Positions 24,319 through 34,694 of a DNA stretch of 64,000 nt are shown here, in pieces. Below the pieces are notes generated by a model. The model was not told the DNA's origin and searched no databases. It worked only from the letters and a program-made list of their open reading frames with translations. Origin of the DNA: Candidatus Parvarchaeota archaeon UBA573 (GTDB lineage Archaea > Nanobdellota > Nanobdellia > Parvarchaeales > Parvarchaeaceae). The stretch lies in the NCBI GenBank assembly GCA_002502045.1, contig DAPE01000011.1, positions 1 to 64,000 of the forward strand, read 5' to 3'. Position numbers and translations under genes: made by a program. Position 1 is the first letter of the stretch. Each line of letters starts with the position of its first letter.

Positions 24319-26037
24319 ATGAGAATTGCAGTAATAAAAGAAACAGAATGCGAAGCGCCTGATAATTGTAATTACATATGCGCAGAAGTTTGTCCAAGAG
24401 TTAGACAAGGTGCAAAAGAGACTGTATACGCAAGAGAGAATGGAAAAGCAGCAATAACTGAAAGCCTTTGTATATCCTGTGGGATATGTGTAAAAAGATG
24501 TCCTTTTGATGCCATAAGAATAATAAACCTACCAGATGAGATGGCAAAAGATATTACATTTCAATATGGAATAAACTCCTTTAGGACCTTTAATATAGCA
24601 ACTCCTATAGAAAATAAAGTAGTTGGTTTAATAGGCAGAAATGGTATAGGAAAAACTACAAACATAAAACTTATCTCAAATGAGCTTATTCCAAATTTTG
24701 GTGATTTAAAGAAAGAACCTTCATCTGAAGAAGTTATAAAAGCATTTAGGGGAAAGGAAATACAACCTTATCTTACAAAACTTTATAGCAATAACTTAAT
24801 AATAGCAACAAAAACCCAATCTTTTTCGCAATCTGGCAAAGTGAGAGACTTGGTAGGAGCTAACCGCTTTAATTTAGTATCAAAAGACATTTTAGATAGA
24901 GATGCTGAAACGTTATCCGGTGGGGAGGCCCAGATAGTAGAAATAGCAAAAACTCTGGATAAAGAAGCAGATGTCTACATATTTGATGAGCCTATGAACT
25001 ATCTAGATATAAATACGAGAATAAAAGTCGCTACAAAAATTAAAGAGGCACTGGAAAACAAGACAGTTGTTGTAGTAGAACACGATTTGGTAATGTTAGA
25101 TTATCTTACCGAATATATACAAATTTTGTATGGATCTGAATCAAATTATGGTATAGCATCTCATATTATGCCATCAAGGAACGGGATAAATACCTATCTA
25201 GACGGATATTTACAGACTGAAAATGTGAGATTTAGGGATTATAGTATAAAGATAAAGAAAACTTTGCCACCAGTTACAAATGAGCAATTTATTTCATGGC
25301 CAGAATTTGTAGTTAAGCTTGATAATTTTAGTTTAGATACAAAAAGCGGGAAACTTTACAAAGGAGACATTATTGGAGTTATAGGAGAAAACGGAATAGG
25401 TAAAAGCACCTTTATAAAAGCCCTTGCTGGAATTATTGAAACTAGCATTGGCAAATTGGATTTAGGTATAAAAATTTCATATAAACCTCAGATATTAAAG
25501 CCATTTGATATGATTGTAAGTGATACCTTATTAAATACAAACCCCCAATACGAAAGCGATCTTGGGATAGTTTCTGCTATAAATAAATTTGGAATTAATA
25601 AGATAATGACTAAGAATGTAATTACTTTATCTGGAGGTGAACTACAAAAACTTGCTATTGTCACAACTCTAATGAAACCTGCTGATATCTACCTTATAGA
25701 CGAGCCATCTGCAAATTTAGACATAGAAGATAGGTTAGAATGCATGAATATAATATCCTCCTTTATTTCATCAAGAAAGAAATGCGCTATAATAGTTGAC
25801 CATGACCTTGCATTTCTTGATTCTACCTGCCCAAAAAGCATACTATTCAACGGTAAAAAAGGGGTTAAAGGTATGACAGATCAGATAGAAGGCACTGGTA
25901 AGGCCATAAACAACTTTCTTAAAAGCATAGATGTAACAATAAGAAGAGATAAAGACAGCGGAAGACCCAGAATTAATCAAAAAGGGAGTAGACTGGATTT
26001 AGAACAAAAGGCCTCAAATATTTATTTCGCAGAGTAA
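24319..26037 (+). CDS. ABCE1/Rli1 ribosome recycling ATPase
   Basis: The 572-residue twin ATPase splits ribosomes after termination. The N-terminal ferredoxin domain has eight cysteines for two 4Fe-4S clusters, the second as CISCGICVKRCPFDAI. Walker A motifs are GRNGIGKTT (near 110) and GENGIGKST (near 355). Signature loops are LSGGEAQ and LSGGELQ, and D-loops FDEPMNYLD and IDEPSANLD follow each. The hinge contains IRRDKDSGRPRIN near the end. Full length and complete, as expected for a gene universal in archaea. Confidence 0.96.
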   Translation: MRIAVIKETECEAPDNCNYICAEVCPRVRQGAKETVYARENGKAAITESLCISCGICVKRCPFDAIRIINLPDEMAKDITFQYGINSFRTFNIATPIENKVVGLIGRNGIGKTTNIKLISNELIPNFGDLKKEPSSEEVIKAFRGKEIQPYLTKLYSNNLIIATKTQSFSQSGKVRDLVGANRFNLVSKDILDRDAETLSGGEAQIVEIAKTLDKEADVYIFDEPMNYLDINTRIKVATKIKEALENKTVVVVEHDLVMLDYLTEYIQILYGSESNYGIASHIMPSRNGINTYLDGYLQTENVRFRDYSIKIKKTLPPVTNEQFISWPEFVVKLDNFSLDTKSGKLYKGDIIGVIGENGIGKSTFIKALAGIIETSIGKLDLGIKISYKPQILKPFDMIVSDTLLNTNPQYESDLGIVSAINKFGINKIMTKNVITLSGGELQKLAIVTTLMKPADIYLIDEPSANLDIEDRLECMNIISSFISSRKKCAIIVDHDLAFLDSTCPKSILFNGKKGVKGMTDQIEGTGKAINNFLKSIDVTIRRDKDSGRPRINQKGSRLDLEQKASNIYFAE

Positions 26038-26141
26038 CTACGAACTAGTCAATAATTAAATTAATTAAATAATATTCTTGTAATACAAACCTGCTCTTTT
26101 TATGCATACTAGTTCTAGAATTAATATGAGGGGGGATAAAT

Positions 26142-26384
26142 ATGGAAGTAATGGAGGAAACAGGGAGTTTATATGAAAAGCTGCTGCAGCAAATAACTTT
26201 ATACAACCAGTACAAAAATAATATAGACTTTGAAAAAGCAGAGCGTGTAAGCAGACTTTTAATGGATATAAATAACCTTGCTATACGTCTAGGAGTTTAT
26301 AAAGGGGATCCTGAAGCAGAGCTAACAAACATGCAGATAAAGTTAAAGCATGAAGAGAAAAATAAGCCAATACACTTTATATAG
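26142..26384 (+). CDS. Hypothetical helical protein, 80 aa
   Basis: No family is recognised. The protein is predominantly helical (LYEKLLQQITLYNQYKNN, FEKAERVSRLLMDINNLA) and probably forms a helical hairpin. A strong purine run GAGGGGGGAT stands just before the ATG and works as a ribosome-binding site, unusual for this genome and good evidence for translation. A second ATG lies four codons in. It is convergent with the pilin-like gene, one base away. Confidence 0.7.
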   Translation: MEVMEETGSLYEKLLQQITLYNQYKNNIDFEKAERVSRLLMDINNLAIRLGVYKGDPEAELTNMQIKLKHEEKNKPIHFI

Positions 26385-26385
26385 A

Positions 26386-27096
26386 CTACTTTTGAACTTC
26401 AAATTTTAGTAAGTCTATAGCTAAAACGTGCAGAGTTGCTGAACCAGTAGAAGCTCCGCTTGCTGCCGTGGTTGTAACATCGTAACTATTAGGCCCGGCG
26501 TATGTTGGAATTTCTATTGTGCAATATCCTGAAGGTGTGTCATTTAGTATCGTCCAACCAGTGGATGTGCCATTACCATAAAGGACATTACAGTTCTCAG
26601 CATTTATTGTATCGTTATAGGAGGGAAAAACGCTATTGATAGACAACGAGGAATTGCATGATGAACCGCATGCACTACTGTAATTTGTTATAAGAACAGG
26701 TTCGTAGAATGTTGAATAAGATGAAGATGATGAGAATCTAGAATTGTATGAAAAAATAAGGTTATTTGGAGTGCTGTTTGAGTAATAGTCTGTTTTTGTG
26801 AATACTTGCAGGAGAAAAGGGTTGGAGATTTCTAAACCTAAAACGGATACTACATAGTTGTTTAAGTTAGAGATTGGTCCTCCATTCTGAAATAAAACTA
26901 AGGCATTTACTGTAGATGAAACAGTGGAAAACGAAGAAACGGCAGAATAAACCTGAGAGATAAAGTTGCTATTGGTAGTTATTGAACCATTTAGGGTGAG
27001 ATAATAACTTGTTAAAGCGTACGCTGAGGTTATAACGCTAAGTATTATTATACTACCCACTACCAGATCTATTGTAAAAACTTGCCCTTTTCTCAT
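26386..27096 (-). CDS. Secreted pilin-like protein, second of a pair
   Basis: I start at the ATG within the ATGA overlap with the upstream gene; a GTG two codons earlier would also be possible. The protein starts MRKGQVFTIDLVVGSIIILS, a class III signal with G before Q as the likely cleavage point. The approximately 200-residue exterior is S/N/Y/T-rich, with cysteines CGSSC and CTI, and likely beta structure. It shares the KGQ-FTIDL start with the gene before it, so the two are related and probably co-assemble. No known pilin family is identified. Confidence 0.7.
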   Translation of the reverse strand: MRKGQVFTIDLVVGSIIILSVITSAYALTSYYLTLNGSITTNSNFISQVYSAVSSFSTVSSTVNALVLFQNGGPISNLNNYVVSVLGLEISNPFLLQVFTKTDYYSNSTPNNLIFSYNSRFSSSSSYSTFYEPVLITNYSSACGSSCNSSLSINSVFPSYNDTINAENCNVLYGNGTSTGWTILNDTPSGYCTIEIPTYAGPNSYDVTTTAASGASTGSATLHVLAIDLLKFEVQK

Positions 27097-27620
27097 GACC
27101 ACTCCGTATAAGAAAGACGTATTATTTCATTACCCGGTGATAATACGATAAATCGCTGTATAGAAGCCACATAGCTAGAAGAATAATCAATAGGATAGCC
27201 ACCTGTTATCCCTTTACCATTAATTTTTAGCATAGACCCATTTAAATAATAGAATGTTATGTTAAAAGAATCACCTGCTCTAAGCAGTAATGACATGCAT
27301 GAAACTGGCAAAGTTGTGATTGCATAAAGTTTATTTGGGGAAGCTTCCAAGTTATTATGCATTAAACCTAGCTGCTTTATCTGGCTACATGACAGAGTAT
27401 ACCAATCAGAAGGATAGCCACCGGAACCTAATAAAGAATTTGCGCCCTGCACTGCAAGGTTATTGATATAATCTGAAGTTATCTGAGAATAATATGAAGA
27501 GTAAGAATTATTTATGTCTGCGTTGGAATAAAGAAAAAGCAATACAGTTGTAAATAAAAGCAAGAATATGAATAAAGCGATAAGTAAGTCTATCGTAAAT
27601 ATCTGTCCTTTTCTATTCAT
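27093..27620 (-). CDS. Secreted pilin-like protein, first of a pair
   Basis: The start MNRKGQIFTIDLLIALFIFL is a class III signal. The remainder of the 175 residues is polar, with tyrosine/serine-rich segments, two to three cysteines and an N-x-S site. It is translationally coupled to the next pilin-like gene through ATGA. Both keep the block KGQ[IV]FTIDL at the signal, which marks a duplicated gene pair. The upstream 173-base region is A+T-rich and shared with the divergent winged-helix gene. Confidence 0.7.
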   Translation of the reverse strand: MNRKGQIFTIDLLIALFIFLLLFTTVLLFLYSNADINNSYSSYYSQITSDYINNLAVQGANSLLGSGGYPSDWYTLSCSQIKQLGLMHNNLEASPNKLYAITTLPVSCMSLLLRAGDSFNITFYYLNGSMLKINGKGITGGYPIDYSSSYVASIQRFIVLSPGNEIIRLSYTEWS

Positions 27621-27793
27621 AAAACCATAAACCCTTTATAATATTAATTTGTAAACGTTGACTTAAAACCTTAATATTTAATAGAAAATATGCAAATTAA
27701 TATCTGGTTTAATGATACTTAATGCAATACAAAAAACTGTTATTTAATATTAAAATTTATAATATATAAATAATAGGTGGTGAAAGGTTATTA

Positions 27794-28585
27794 ATGGAAG
27801 ATATAAATGAAATTTATTCTAAGATCATTGAAAAACTTAGGGACGGGCCTTCCCTAATCCTTGAAATAGCAGAAAGAATAGAAAAGGATACATTACAAAC
27901 GCAAACAATAGTTGATTACTTTGCAGGAAGGGGAGAAATAAAAAAGACTTCTAGAAAATTTGGTTCTTCCCCAGTCTATTTTCTTGATAAAGATAGAGAA
28001 AAAGCTTTGAATTTACTTATGCAGACATTAAATAATCAGGAAAAGAGCCTAGTATCAAGAATAAAGGAAAAAAGAGTAATAAACATGGATTCACTTTCAT
28101 CGGCTGACAGATACATTTCCCAGAACCTAACCGATTTTATTAAAAAAGTCTCAGCACAGGACAATCAAACTGGGCAAAAAGCAGATTATCTATACGAAGC
28201 AAGTTTAGACCTTGATACTGTGAAGTCTATTATAAACTTTAAGGATGAAAAAACAAGACAAGGAACACATGAAACTGACATTAAAAAAACAAAAGAAAGG
28301 AAAGAATTAGCAGAACAAGAACCAGACAATATACTTACAAAAAACGGGTTTCAAAACCCCAAAGAAATCGAAAAAGGAGTATTCCTATGTTTATATGGAC
28401 AACATAACATAAAGGTAGTTGTTCAAGTACTTAATAAAAAATCAATTTCCAAAAAAGATTTTATAAACGCCATGGGTTATAGTACAGTATATAAGACAAT
28501 AACATTTATAATAACAAACGCAGAGAAGATAGCAGGAAACAAAAATTTTGGAAACATGGTAAATATAATAAAAATGAATATATGA
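27794..28585 (+). CDS. Hypothetical protein with N-terminal winged-helix-like region, 263 aa
   Basis: The first 70 residues (IIEKLRDGPSLILEIAERI, QTQTIVDYFAGRGEIKKTSR) read like a winged helix. The middle 80-200 is charged and helical. The end (LCLYGQHNIKVVVQVLNKK onward) is alpha-beta. A purine-rich GGTGGTGAAAGG precedes the start. It overlaps trmI by ATGA, so it may be a partner or regulator of tRNA modification, but this is only context. No family name is offered. Confidence 0.65.
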   Translation: MEDINEIYSKIIEKLRDGPSLILEIAERIEKDTLQTQTIVDYFAGRGEIKKTSRKFGSSPVYFLDKDREKALNLLMQTLNNQEKSLVSRIKEKRVINMDSLSSADRYISQNLTDFIKKVSAQDNQTGQKADYLYEASLDLDTVKSIINFKDEKTRQGTHETDIKKTKERKELAEQEPDNILTKNGFQNPKEIEKGVFLCLYGQHNIKVVVQVLNKKSISKKDFINAMGYSTVYKTITFIITNAEKIAGNKNFGNMVNIIKMNI

Positions 28586-29328
28586 AAAAAGACATCTTAT
28601 TTTTATTGAATCAAGATTATACAATGTTTATAAACAGTAAAAAAGAAAGCAACACCCAATTTGGCATATTCAAACCAAGTAAACTAAAAAACAAAAAATT
28701 TGGATCTAAAATAAAAACTCACAATGGAAATATTTTTTATAATATAGAACCAAAAACCCCTGATTTAATTAAAAAGATAATAAGACTCCCTCAGATAGTT
28801 ACTTTAAAAGACGTTGGAAGTATGGTGATGTATCTAGGTATAAAAAAAGACAGCAAAGTCTTCGATGCTGGAACAGGTTCAGGAGTTGTAGCATGCTCGA
28901 TAGCAAGCCTTTCAGCAGAAATAAAAGTTTTTTCATATGAGTTAAGAAAGGAATTTATGAAAGTAGCAAAGAAAAATGCAGAATTATTTGGAGTTGAAAA
29001 TATAAAATTTGCAAACATTGATGTAAAAAAAGGTGTTAAAGAAAAAAATTTTGATTGCGGGATACTTGATTTACCAGATCCTTGGGAGGTCCTTCCGGTT
29101 ATAACTAAGAATTTTAAAGTTGGTGCCAGAATTGTTACATACTCCCCTTCTATTATACAAGTCGAAAAGACATTAAGAGCGCTGCCTAAAAACATGAAAT
29201 TAGAGAGATTAATAGAAAACAACGAAATAAACTGGAAAGCAGAGGTTGAAAGAGATATATTAAGACCAGAAAGCAACGGAATATTACACACTGCTTTTCT
29301 TCTTTTTATACGAAAAGTAGCAGATTAA
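28582..29328 (+). CDS. trmI: tRNA (adenine-N1)-methyltransferase TrmI
   Basis: The enzyme makes m1A in tRNA; archaeal TrmI acts at positions 57 and 58. The protein has 248 residues: an N-terminal beta domain (1-70), then the SAM fold with FDAGTGSGVVACSIA near residue 95, the acidic E in SYELRKEF, and the catalytic-pocket DLPDPWEVL. YSPSIIQVEKTLRAL is a family hallmark. A TrmI tetramer is expected. The gene overlaps the upstream winged-helix-like gene and converges on the ribosomal protein S7 gene. Confidence 0.92.
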   Translation: MKKDILFLLNQDYTMFINSKKESNTQFGIFKPSKLKNKKFGSKIKTHNGNIFYNIEPKTPDLIKKIIRLPQIVTLKDVGSMVMYLGIKKDSKVFDAGTGSGVVACSIASLSAEIKVFSYELRKEFMKVAKKNAELFGVENIKFANIDVKKGVKEKNFDCGILDLPDPWEVLPVITKNFKVGARIVTYSPSIIQVEKTLRALPKNMKLERLIENNEINWKAEVERDILRPESNGILHTAFLLFIRKVAD

Positions 29329-29351
29329 ATTTTTTATAATCTGTTTATAGT

Positions 29352-29978
29352 CTATCTGCTTGATGCTGCTTGTCTTTCAGTGTCCACTCTCTTTGAGATT
29401 GGGAACGCAATATCTTGATTATTTGCAGCTTGCGTAAGTATTTCGTATAATGCCTTGTCAGCTTTTTTACCGGTAGCAGATAATTGGTATGTGCCCTCTG
29501 CTATCCATCTCAAAGCCAAATCAACCCTTCGTATTGGTGCAGTATCAACCTGCTTAGCAAGCCTTTGTCCACCTATCAAAAGAGTCATAACCTCCTCTCT
29601 AGGCGCAGAATTTTCTATAGCTTTTACTAGAACCTGAAGCGGGTTAAGCCCGTCTTTACTTATTAAATCAAATGCATTTTCAACTAAATTTGATGCCGTA
29701 CTAAATCTTCCTGACATTAATTTACTGGTTCTTAAGTGTTTTTTCCCTCTATGTCCTGGAACCATAAGATGACTTATTAACCGCTCAACTATATTCATTC
29801 TGGCTCTAGCAAGTCTCTGTTGAGATAGCCTTCCAGAGGTCTTTGGGACTATGACTGGTTTAAGTGAGATTATATTTTTAAGCCCCGAATCGTTTACTAC
29901 AACTCCTTCAAAACTGTACTTTCCAAAGAGCTTTATTTCATTCTCTTTTTTAACATTTTCTACGGATTTTTCTTCCAT
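29352..29978 (-). CDS. rps7: Ribosomal protein uS7
   Basis: The 208-residue small-subunit protein binds the 3' major domain of 16S rRNA. Archaeal uS7 features are present: MNIVERLISHLMVPGHRGKKHLRTSKLMSG, then LVKAIENSAPREEVMTLLIGG and the C-terminal RVDLALRWIAEGT. An N-terminal extension (1-50) carries KLFGKYSFEG as in other archaea. It is the last gene of the RNAP/ribosomal operon, one base after uS12, the usual archaeal order before EF-2 and EF-1A, which are not adjacent here. Confidence 0.96.
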   Translation of the reverse strand: MEEKSVENVKKENEIKLFGKYSFEGVVVNDSGLKNIISLKPVIVPKTSGRLSQQRLARARMNIVERLISHLMVPGHRGKKHLRTSKLMSGRFSTASNLVENAFDLISKDGLNPLQVLVKAIENSAPREEVMTLLIGGQRLAKQVDTAPIRRVDLALRWIAEGTYQLSATGKKADKALYEILTQAANNQDIAFPISKRVDTERQAASSR

Positions 29979-29979
29979 T

Positions 29980-30417
29980 TTATCTCACAGGTTTTTGCTT
30001 TCTCCCCTTAACTAATTCCTTTAATGATATTCCATTGACTTTTATTATTTTAAACTTTACACCAGGTAAATCTCCTCTAGCACCCTTCTGTGCTCCACCG
30101 ATTCTCTCAATTATTACATCATTGTGTTCATCTACAAAAGAGACTCCTTTGCTCCAAGGGATATATGCAGTTATTATTTTTCCATTCTTTGTAAGTTGAA
30201 CTTTACAAGATTTTCTCTTTCCAGATGAAGGCTTCTTTGGAGTTATCTCAACTTTTTCTAGAACTATGCCTCTAGCCTGCGGTGCGCCTGCAAGGGGATC
30301 ATTTTTTCTCCAACTTCCACTAAAATAAGATCTACTTTTATTCTTGCTAAACCTTACCCTTTCCTTTCTCTTAAGCAACATTTTACCGTTAAACAATCCG
30401 CGTGTTTTATTTCCCAT
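29980..30417 (-). CDS. rps12: Ribosomal protein uS12
   Basis: uS12 lines the decoding centre. The 145-residue protein keeps GAPQARGIVLEKVEITPK, VSFVDEHNDVIIERIGGA, GDLPGVKFKIIKVN and the archaeal C-terminus LKELVKGRKQKPVR. The decoding loop, PNSA in nearly all organisms, reads PSSG here, and the second loop reads YIPWSKGVSF where archaea commonly have a P-G-D-G form. It lies one base before uS7 and five bases after the NusA-like gene in a tight operon. Confidence 0.96.
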   Translation of the reverse strand: MGNKTRGLFNGKMLLKRKERVRFSKNKSRSYFSGSWRKNDPLAGAPQARGIVLEKVEITPKKPSSGKRKSCKVQLTKNGKIITAYIPWSKGVSFVDEHNDVIIERIGGAQKGARGDLPGVKFKIIKVNGISLKELVKGRKQKPVR

Positions 30418-30422
30418 ATTTT

Positions 30423-30833
30423 TTACTTAATATTTATACTAACTATATTAAAATACCTTTGCATTAGCATTTTAATAAGCTTTATTTTGTTACTACTTAT
30501 TTTTCCATCAACTGAAGCTTCTACTTTCTTATTATCATCTTCCTTTCCATTTATAGTTATGTAACCTGAGATAAGTTTGTTTGGACGTATTATATTTTCA
30601 AATAACTTTACTGGATCATCAGAATATTCTATAACTATAACTTCTTTTTTTAACATCTCCTGTAACATCTTTATTTTCATACCGTTCTTACCAATTGAAA
30701 GACCTGCTTGGCCTTGATTTACAACGAAGATTATCTTATCTTCAAAATTTATGCAATCTCTTGGCATTACACTTGTTACATCTGAAAATAGATTCATTGA
30801 TAGGATAATATCGCTGTCGAATTTTATGTTCAT
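30423..30833 (-). CDS. nusA: NusA-like transcription factor with KH domains
   Basis: This is the short archaeal NusA (136 residues) without the S1 domain. VNQGQAGLSIGKNGMKIKML is the first KH domain with its GKNG loop; the second KH lies around SVDGKISSNKIKLIKMLM. Archaeal NusA binds RNA and is always encoded with the RNAP A subunits. It sits between eL30 and uS12, three bases from the first, the conserved archaeal order. Confidence 0.92.
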   Translation of the reverse strand: MNIKFDSDIILSMNLFSDVTSVMPRDCINFEDKIIFVVNQGQAGLSIGKNGMKIKMLQEMLKKEVIVIEYSDDPVKLFENIIRPNKLISGYITINGKEDDNKKVEASVDGKISSNKIKLIKMLMQRYFNIVSINIK

Positions 30834-30836
30834 ACT

Positions 30837-31094
30837 TTATTTCTTTATCCCCAAAACGGTTATGCCAAAAGATTTACCACATGCAATAGAGAGAGCATCA
30901 CTATCCCCATCATATTTATATTTTTCAGTGTCCAAACTATTCAATTTTTCCAATATTACATCGCTGGCGTTACTAGCGTAAACGATAAAAGAGATATCTC
31001 CTTCTTTATAAGCTCTAAGAGTAGAATTTAAGCCTATAAAAACTTTATTACTTTTTATCTTTTCCTGAATCTTCTTCGCTATTTCCTTTTCCAT
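30837..31094 (-). CDS. rpl30e: Ribosomal protein eL30-like
   Basis: The 85-residue L7Ae/L30e-fold protein has [30 protein letters not shown], then the core strand and a C-terminal [15 protein letters not shown]. Placement between rpoA'' and nusA is standard for archaeal L30e. The start lies inside the end of rpoA'', a 47-base overlap. The only in-frame ATG gives this start, and the first 15 residues form the expected helix, so the overlap looks real. Confidence 0.9.
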   Translation of the reverse strand: MEKEIAKKIQEKIKSNKVFIGLNSTLRAYKEGDISFIVYASNASDVILEKLNSLDTEKYKYDGDSDALSIACGKSFGITVLGIKK

Positions 31095-32175
31095 TTTCTT
31101 TCACCACTAATTCAACTCCCCCAGTACCTATAGGGATTACTTGATTTGACATTATATTGTTTGCAACATATTTAAAAGGATCTGATTCGTGATACATACC
31201 AGCTTCTATAAGGTGCTTTAATGGGACCTCAAAGGAGGCTCTTGCTAAAACAGAATCTGCTTCACCGCTTAGCCCATACCTTCCTATACCTCTTACTGCA
31301 CCGTCTAAGCACATTGCATCGGCAATTAAAAAGATATGTCTTAAATCAACAGTTAATCCTACGTTTTGCAAGGTAGCATTTACTTCTTCTATTATAAGAT
31401 TTCTTGCAGCTTCTATTCCTAACACTTTAGAAACTTCAATTATGTCGTTTGAAACAGTATTTTTCTGGTCAATTTCCTCCATCTTAAGCACTTCAGAAAG
31501 ATTTGTACCGATAGTCTTTATCCAATAATTGCCCTGAGAATTCTGGTTTAGTATTGCTCTTGAAACTCCTGGTAAACCAGACAAGTTTATCTCTACAATT
31601 TTATTCCTAAGTCTTATCAGTTTCTTAACACTATCTGCTGATTTGTCTACTATTATCAGACTGTCCTTTTCTATCGAAGCTGAGACCTTCAACTTTGAAA
31701 GTTTTGCTAGTATATCCTTAGGTGTAAAACCATATTCTTTAAGTAACTCTTTATCCAGTATAAATTCTATTAATTTTTTCCTCAAAGAAACGGTATATGA
31801 ATGTGTTATATCTTCTATATTTATTTCTATAAGCTTATTTGCAACTTCACTTGCTTTCTGCTTTGAACTTGCGTATTCTGGTTTTAAGTAGATATCCATA
31901 AAGGGAGTGGAGATATCTTTTTTGGAATCAAATATCTCAACTAACCTTGGTAAACCGGTAGTAGTATTAATCACTGACAATCCTGCAGCATGTTTTGTTC
32001 TAAGCGTAAGCTGAGTACTTGCTTCCCCTATACTTTGTGCCGCAATAACGCCTACAGCTTCACCTGGGGTAACTAAAGATCTTAAATATATCTTTTCTAG
32101 CTCGGCTAAATCTGCATCCTCGCCATATTTTTCTTTGAATGCTATAATGTATTTTTCAGGAATTTCTATTTTCAT
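31048..32175 (-). CDS. rpoA2: RNA polymerase subunit A'' (C-terminal part of the largest subunit)
   Basis: The 375 residues form the C-terminal part of the beta'-equivalent subunit: the clamp and the trigger-loop region [21 protein letters not shown], then [13 protein letters not shown] [21 protein letters not shown]. The tail from about 358 is lysine/glutamate-rich. It is split from A' as in nearly all archaea, with a four-base overlap, so translation is coupled. The C-terminus overlaps eL30. Confidence 0.97.
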   Translation of the reverse strand: MKIEIPEKYIIAFKEKYGEDADLAELEKIYLRSLVTPGEAVGVIAAQSIGEASTQLTLRTKHAAGLSVINTTTGLPRLVEIFDSKKDISTPFMDIYLKPEYASSKQKASEVANKLIEINIEDITHSYTVSLRKKLIEFILDKELLKEYGFTPKDILAKLSKLKVSASIEKDSLIIVDKSADSVKKLIRLRNKIVEINLSGLPGVSRAILNQNSQGNYWIKTIGTNLSEVLKMEEIDQKNTVSNDIIEVSKVLGIEAARNLIIEEVNATLQNVGLTVDLRHIFLIADAMCLDGAVRGIGRYGLSGEADSVLARASFEVPLKHLIEAGMYHESDPFKYVANNIMSNQVIPIGTGGVELVVKENGKGNSEEDSGKDKK

Positions 32176-34694
32176 AATTTAAGATCACCTTTGTCACTTG
32201 CGGATACATCTAATCCGTCCTCTCCGTACTTAAACTGTACGATTGAATTGCCCAATCTAACTGATAGATCTTCTGAAACTTTAAGATCTTGTAGAGCCGA
32301 AGATAACCTTCTCTGCATGTAACCTGAGATTGGCGTACGTATAACATTGTCCATTAACCCTTCCCTGCTACTTGCAGCGTGAAGGAAGTATTCTACAGGG
32401 TTAAGTCCTTTTCTGTAATTTGACACTACAAAACCCCTTGCAATAAGGCCATTGTCTCCTTTTTTAAAGTGCGAAGTAAGCCTGTCTGAAAACCCATTAC
32501 TTATTCTTACATCTCTTAGCATCTGCTGACCTACAAGTCCTATTGTTGGTATAAGATTTGTTATGCTACCTTTTGCTCCTGTTGTTATCATAGACTCTAC
32601 ATTATTGTTCTTTTTGTCTATATAAGCATCTATAATATTTCTAACTTTTATTCTTATTCTATTTGCAGTGCTAAGTATCTTTGCTTCTGCAACATCATCG
32701 TAGTCCTTTAGTAGTTCTGCTACAGTGCTTTCTCCTTCTTTTACAGCTTTGTCTATTTCAGTATAAGCTACTTTTGGTATATCGAAATCACGAATATTAA
32801 CACTCATACCCAGGCTGAAAAGTGACATCAACCCTATCTTATTCGCTTGGTCTATGAATTTTGCGGTTACCTCTGAACCGTATCTTACAAATAAGAACTG
32901 AAGTAAACTACCACTTTCTCTTCCTATAGTAGCAGCGTCTATAACCCCTGAGACCAATTTACCAGCTTTAATTTTTACGATTGAATCCTCCTCTTTTGTT
33001 ATTTTATAAGTGCTACTTGGACTCTCGAAATTTAAATCATCTGGAAGAATCATACTGAATAGTTCTCTTCCTGTGTATTTCTTCTTTTTTAAGTCTACTA
33101 CTACACCTATATTTGAAAGTAGAAACTCTGCGGTTTCCTTTCCAAACTCAGTATCCTTAGCTGTAAGAATCGCACAACCAGAAACGTAGTCCTGAGCGGC
33201 ACCGATTAATGGTAAACCATGCCTTGGTGAAACAATATTGTTCTTTATGTTTATTATCATATCTGCTTCAGCAAGCGCTTCCTCGTTCTGCAGAACATGT
33301 ATGTTCATCTCATCTCCATCGAAATCCGCATTGTAAGGAAGTGTAGATGCAGGGTTTATACCTAAAGTTTTATAAGGTAAAACTTTTACTCTATGACCCA
33401 TTATTGATAATCTATGCAATGAAGGCTGCCTGTTAAATAAAATTATATCCCCGTCTTTTATGTGTCTCTCAACTATGTAACCAGGTTTAATCTCATCAAG
33501 TATATTATTTACAGTAGTTTCAGTTATCTTTCTTTTTATATTATCAGGAGTTATAACGTAATTAGCTCCGGGATGTGAATTAAAGTTTTTTATTAATACT
33601 TTTAATCTATCAATGTTCAAGTCTGTAACATATTCTGGATAAGTAACCTCTTTTGCAATTCTCAGAGGCACCCCAACTTCATCAAATCTTAAGAATGAAT
33701 CTGGGGAGATTACTGACCTTGCACTGTAATTTACACGTTTACCAAGCGCTGAACCTCTAAACCTTCCTTCTTTTCCTTTTATCCTATCTTCTAGGGTTTT
33801 AAGTTTTTTATTTGATTTATGCCTTGCAACTGGAACTTGTGCAGATCCATTTGATATAAAGGTTGTAATATGGTACTGAAGTAAATCCCAAAGCTCATCT
33901 ATTATTATTTCTGGGGCTCCTGATCTTATGTTCTCTGCAAGTCTCTGATTTGTCCTAACAATATCCGTAAGTTTGTGAGTAAGATCATCTTCACTCCTCT
34001 GACCGTTTTCAAGCGTAATCGAAGGCCTGATTGTTATTGGAGGAACGGGTAATATAGATATAACCATCCATTCTGGCCTGGAATAATCTGGATCTAAACC
34101 AAAGAACTGTAAATCCTGGTCTTTTATCTTTTCAAGCCTATTAAGTACATCAATAGGTGTAAGCTTTTGATCACCGAATACGAAAGTGTAAGGTTTTTCA
34201 AGTTTTATCTTTTTTTGCTTTGTTCTACAAAATGGGCAGATAGTTACATTCTTTGCATGTTTTATTAAAGCTTTGATTAGCTTTATTTTCTTCTTGTTTC
34301 CTTCATTTATATCTGCTGAAATTATATCTTCACTTAACTTTTTAAGATGTTCATCGGATATTAATATTCTACCACATGAATTACATGTTGAATTAACAAT
34401 ATTATAAACGTACGGAACGGTCTTTATATTGAATACTGGCCTAGCAAGATCTAAATGTCCAAAGTGGCCCGGACAATCTCTTATTGTATTACCACAAGTT
34501 TTACATGTTAACCCTGGATCAGTAACACCCATTCTTAAATCAGAAAGACCTCCGTCAACAGGAAAACCATCTATGTCATAAAGCTCAGATGAAGTTATGG
34601 ATACTGAGCTCATTTTTTGTATATATTTCGGAGACATTATGCCAAACTCCAATGATGCTATCTTACTAAAAACAAAGTTCGAATCTAATTTCAT
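32172..34694 (-). CDS. rpoA1: RNA polymerase subunit A'
   Basis: This is the 840-residue N-terminal part of the largest RNAP subunit. The catalytic magnesium loop is [14 protein letters not shown]-terminal zinc sites are [18 protein letters not shown] and, near 120-155, CNSCG with CPFCRTK. The bridge-helix region holds [20 protein letters not shown] and [12 protein letters not shown]. Length and all landmarks are normal. It overlaps rpoB' and rpoA'' by four bases each. Confidence 0.98.
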   Translation of the reverse strand: MKLDSNFVFSKIASLEFGIMSPKYIQKMSSVSITSSELYDIDGFPVDGGLSDLRMGVTDPGLTCKTCGNTIRDCPGHFGHLDLARPVFNIKTVPYVYNIVNSTCNSCGRILISDEHLKKLSEDIISADINEGNKKKIKLIKALIKHAKNVTICPFCRTKQKKIKLEKPYTFVFGDQKLTPIDVLNRLEKIKDQDLQFFGLDPDYSRPEWMVISILPVPPITIRPSITLENGQRSEDDLTHKLTDIVRTNQRLAENIRSGAPEIIIDELWDLLQYHITTFISNGSAQVPVARHKSNKKLKTLEDRIKGKEGRFRGSALGKRVNYSARSVISPDSFLRFDEVGVPLRIAKEVTYPEYVTDLNIDRLKVLIKNFNSHPGANYVITPDNIKRKITETTVNNILDEIKPGYIVERHIKDGDIILFNRQPSLHRLSIMGHRVKVLPYKTLGINPASTLPYNADFDGDEMNIHVLQNEEALAEADMIINIKNNIVSPRHGLPLIGAAQDYVSGCAILTAKDTEFGKETAEFLLSNIGVVVDLKKKKYTGRELFSMILPDDLNFESPSSTYKITKEEDSIVKIKAGKLVSGVIDAATIGRESGSLLQFLFVRYGSEVTAKFIDQANKIGLMSLFSLGMSVNIRDFDIPKVAYTEIDKAVKEGESTVAELLKDYDDVAEAKILSTANRIRIKVRNIIDAYIDKKNNNVESMITTGAKGSITNLIPTIGLVGQQMLRDVRISNGFSDRLTSHFKKGDNGLIARGFVVSNYRKGLNPVEYFLHAASSREGLMDNVIRTPISGYMQRRLSSALQDLKVSEDLSVRLGNSIVQFKYGEDGLDVSASDKGDLKL

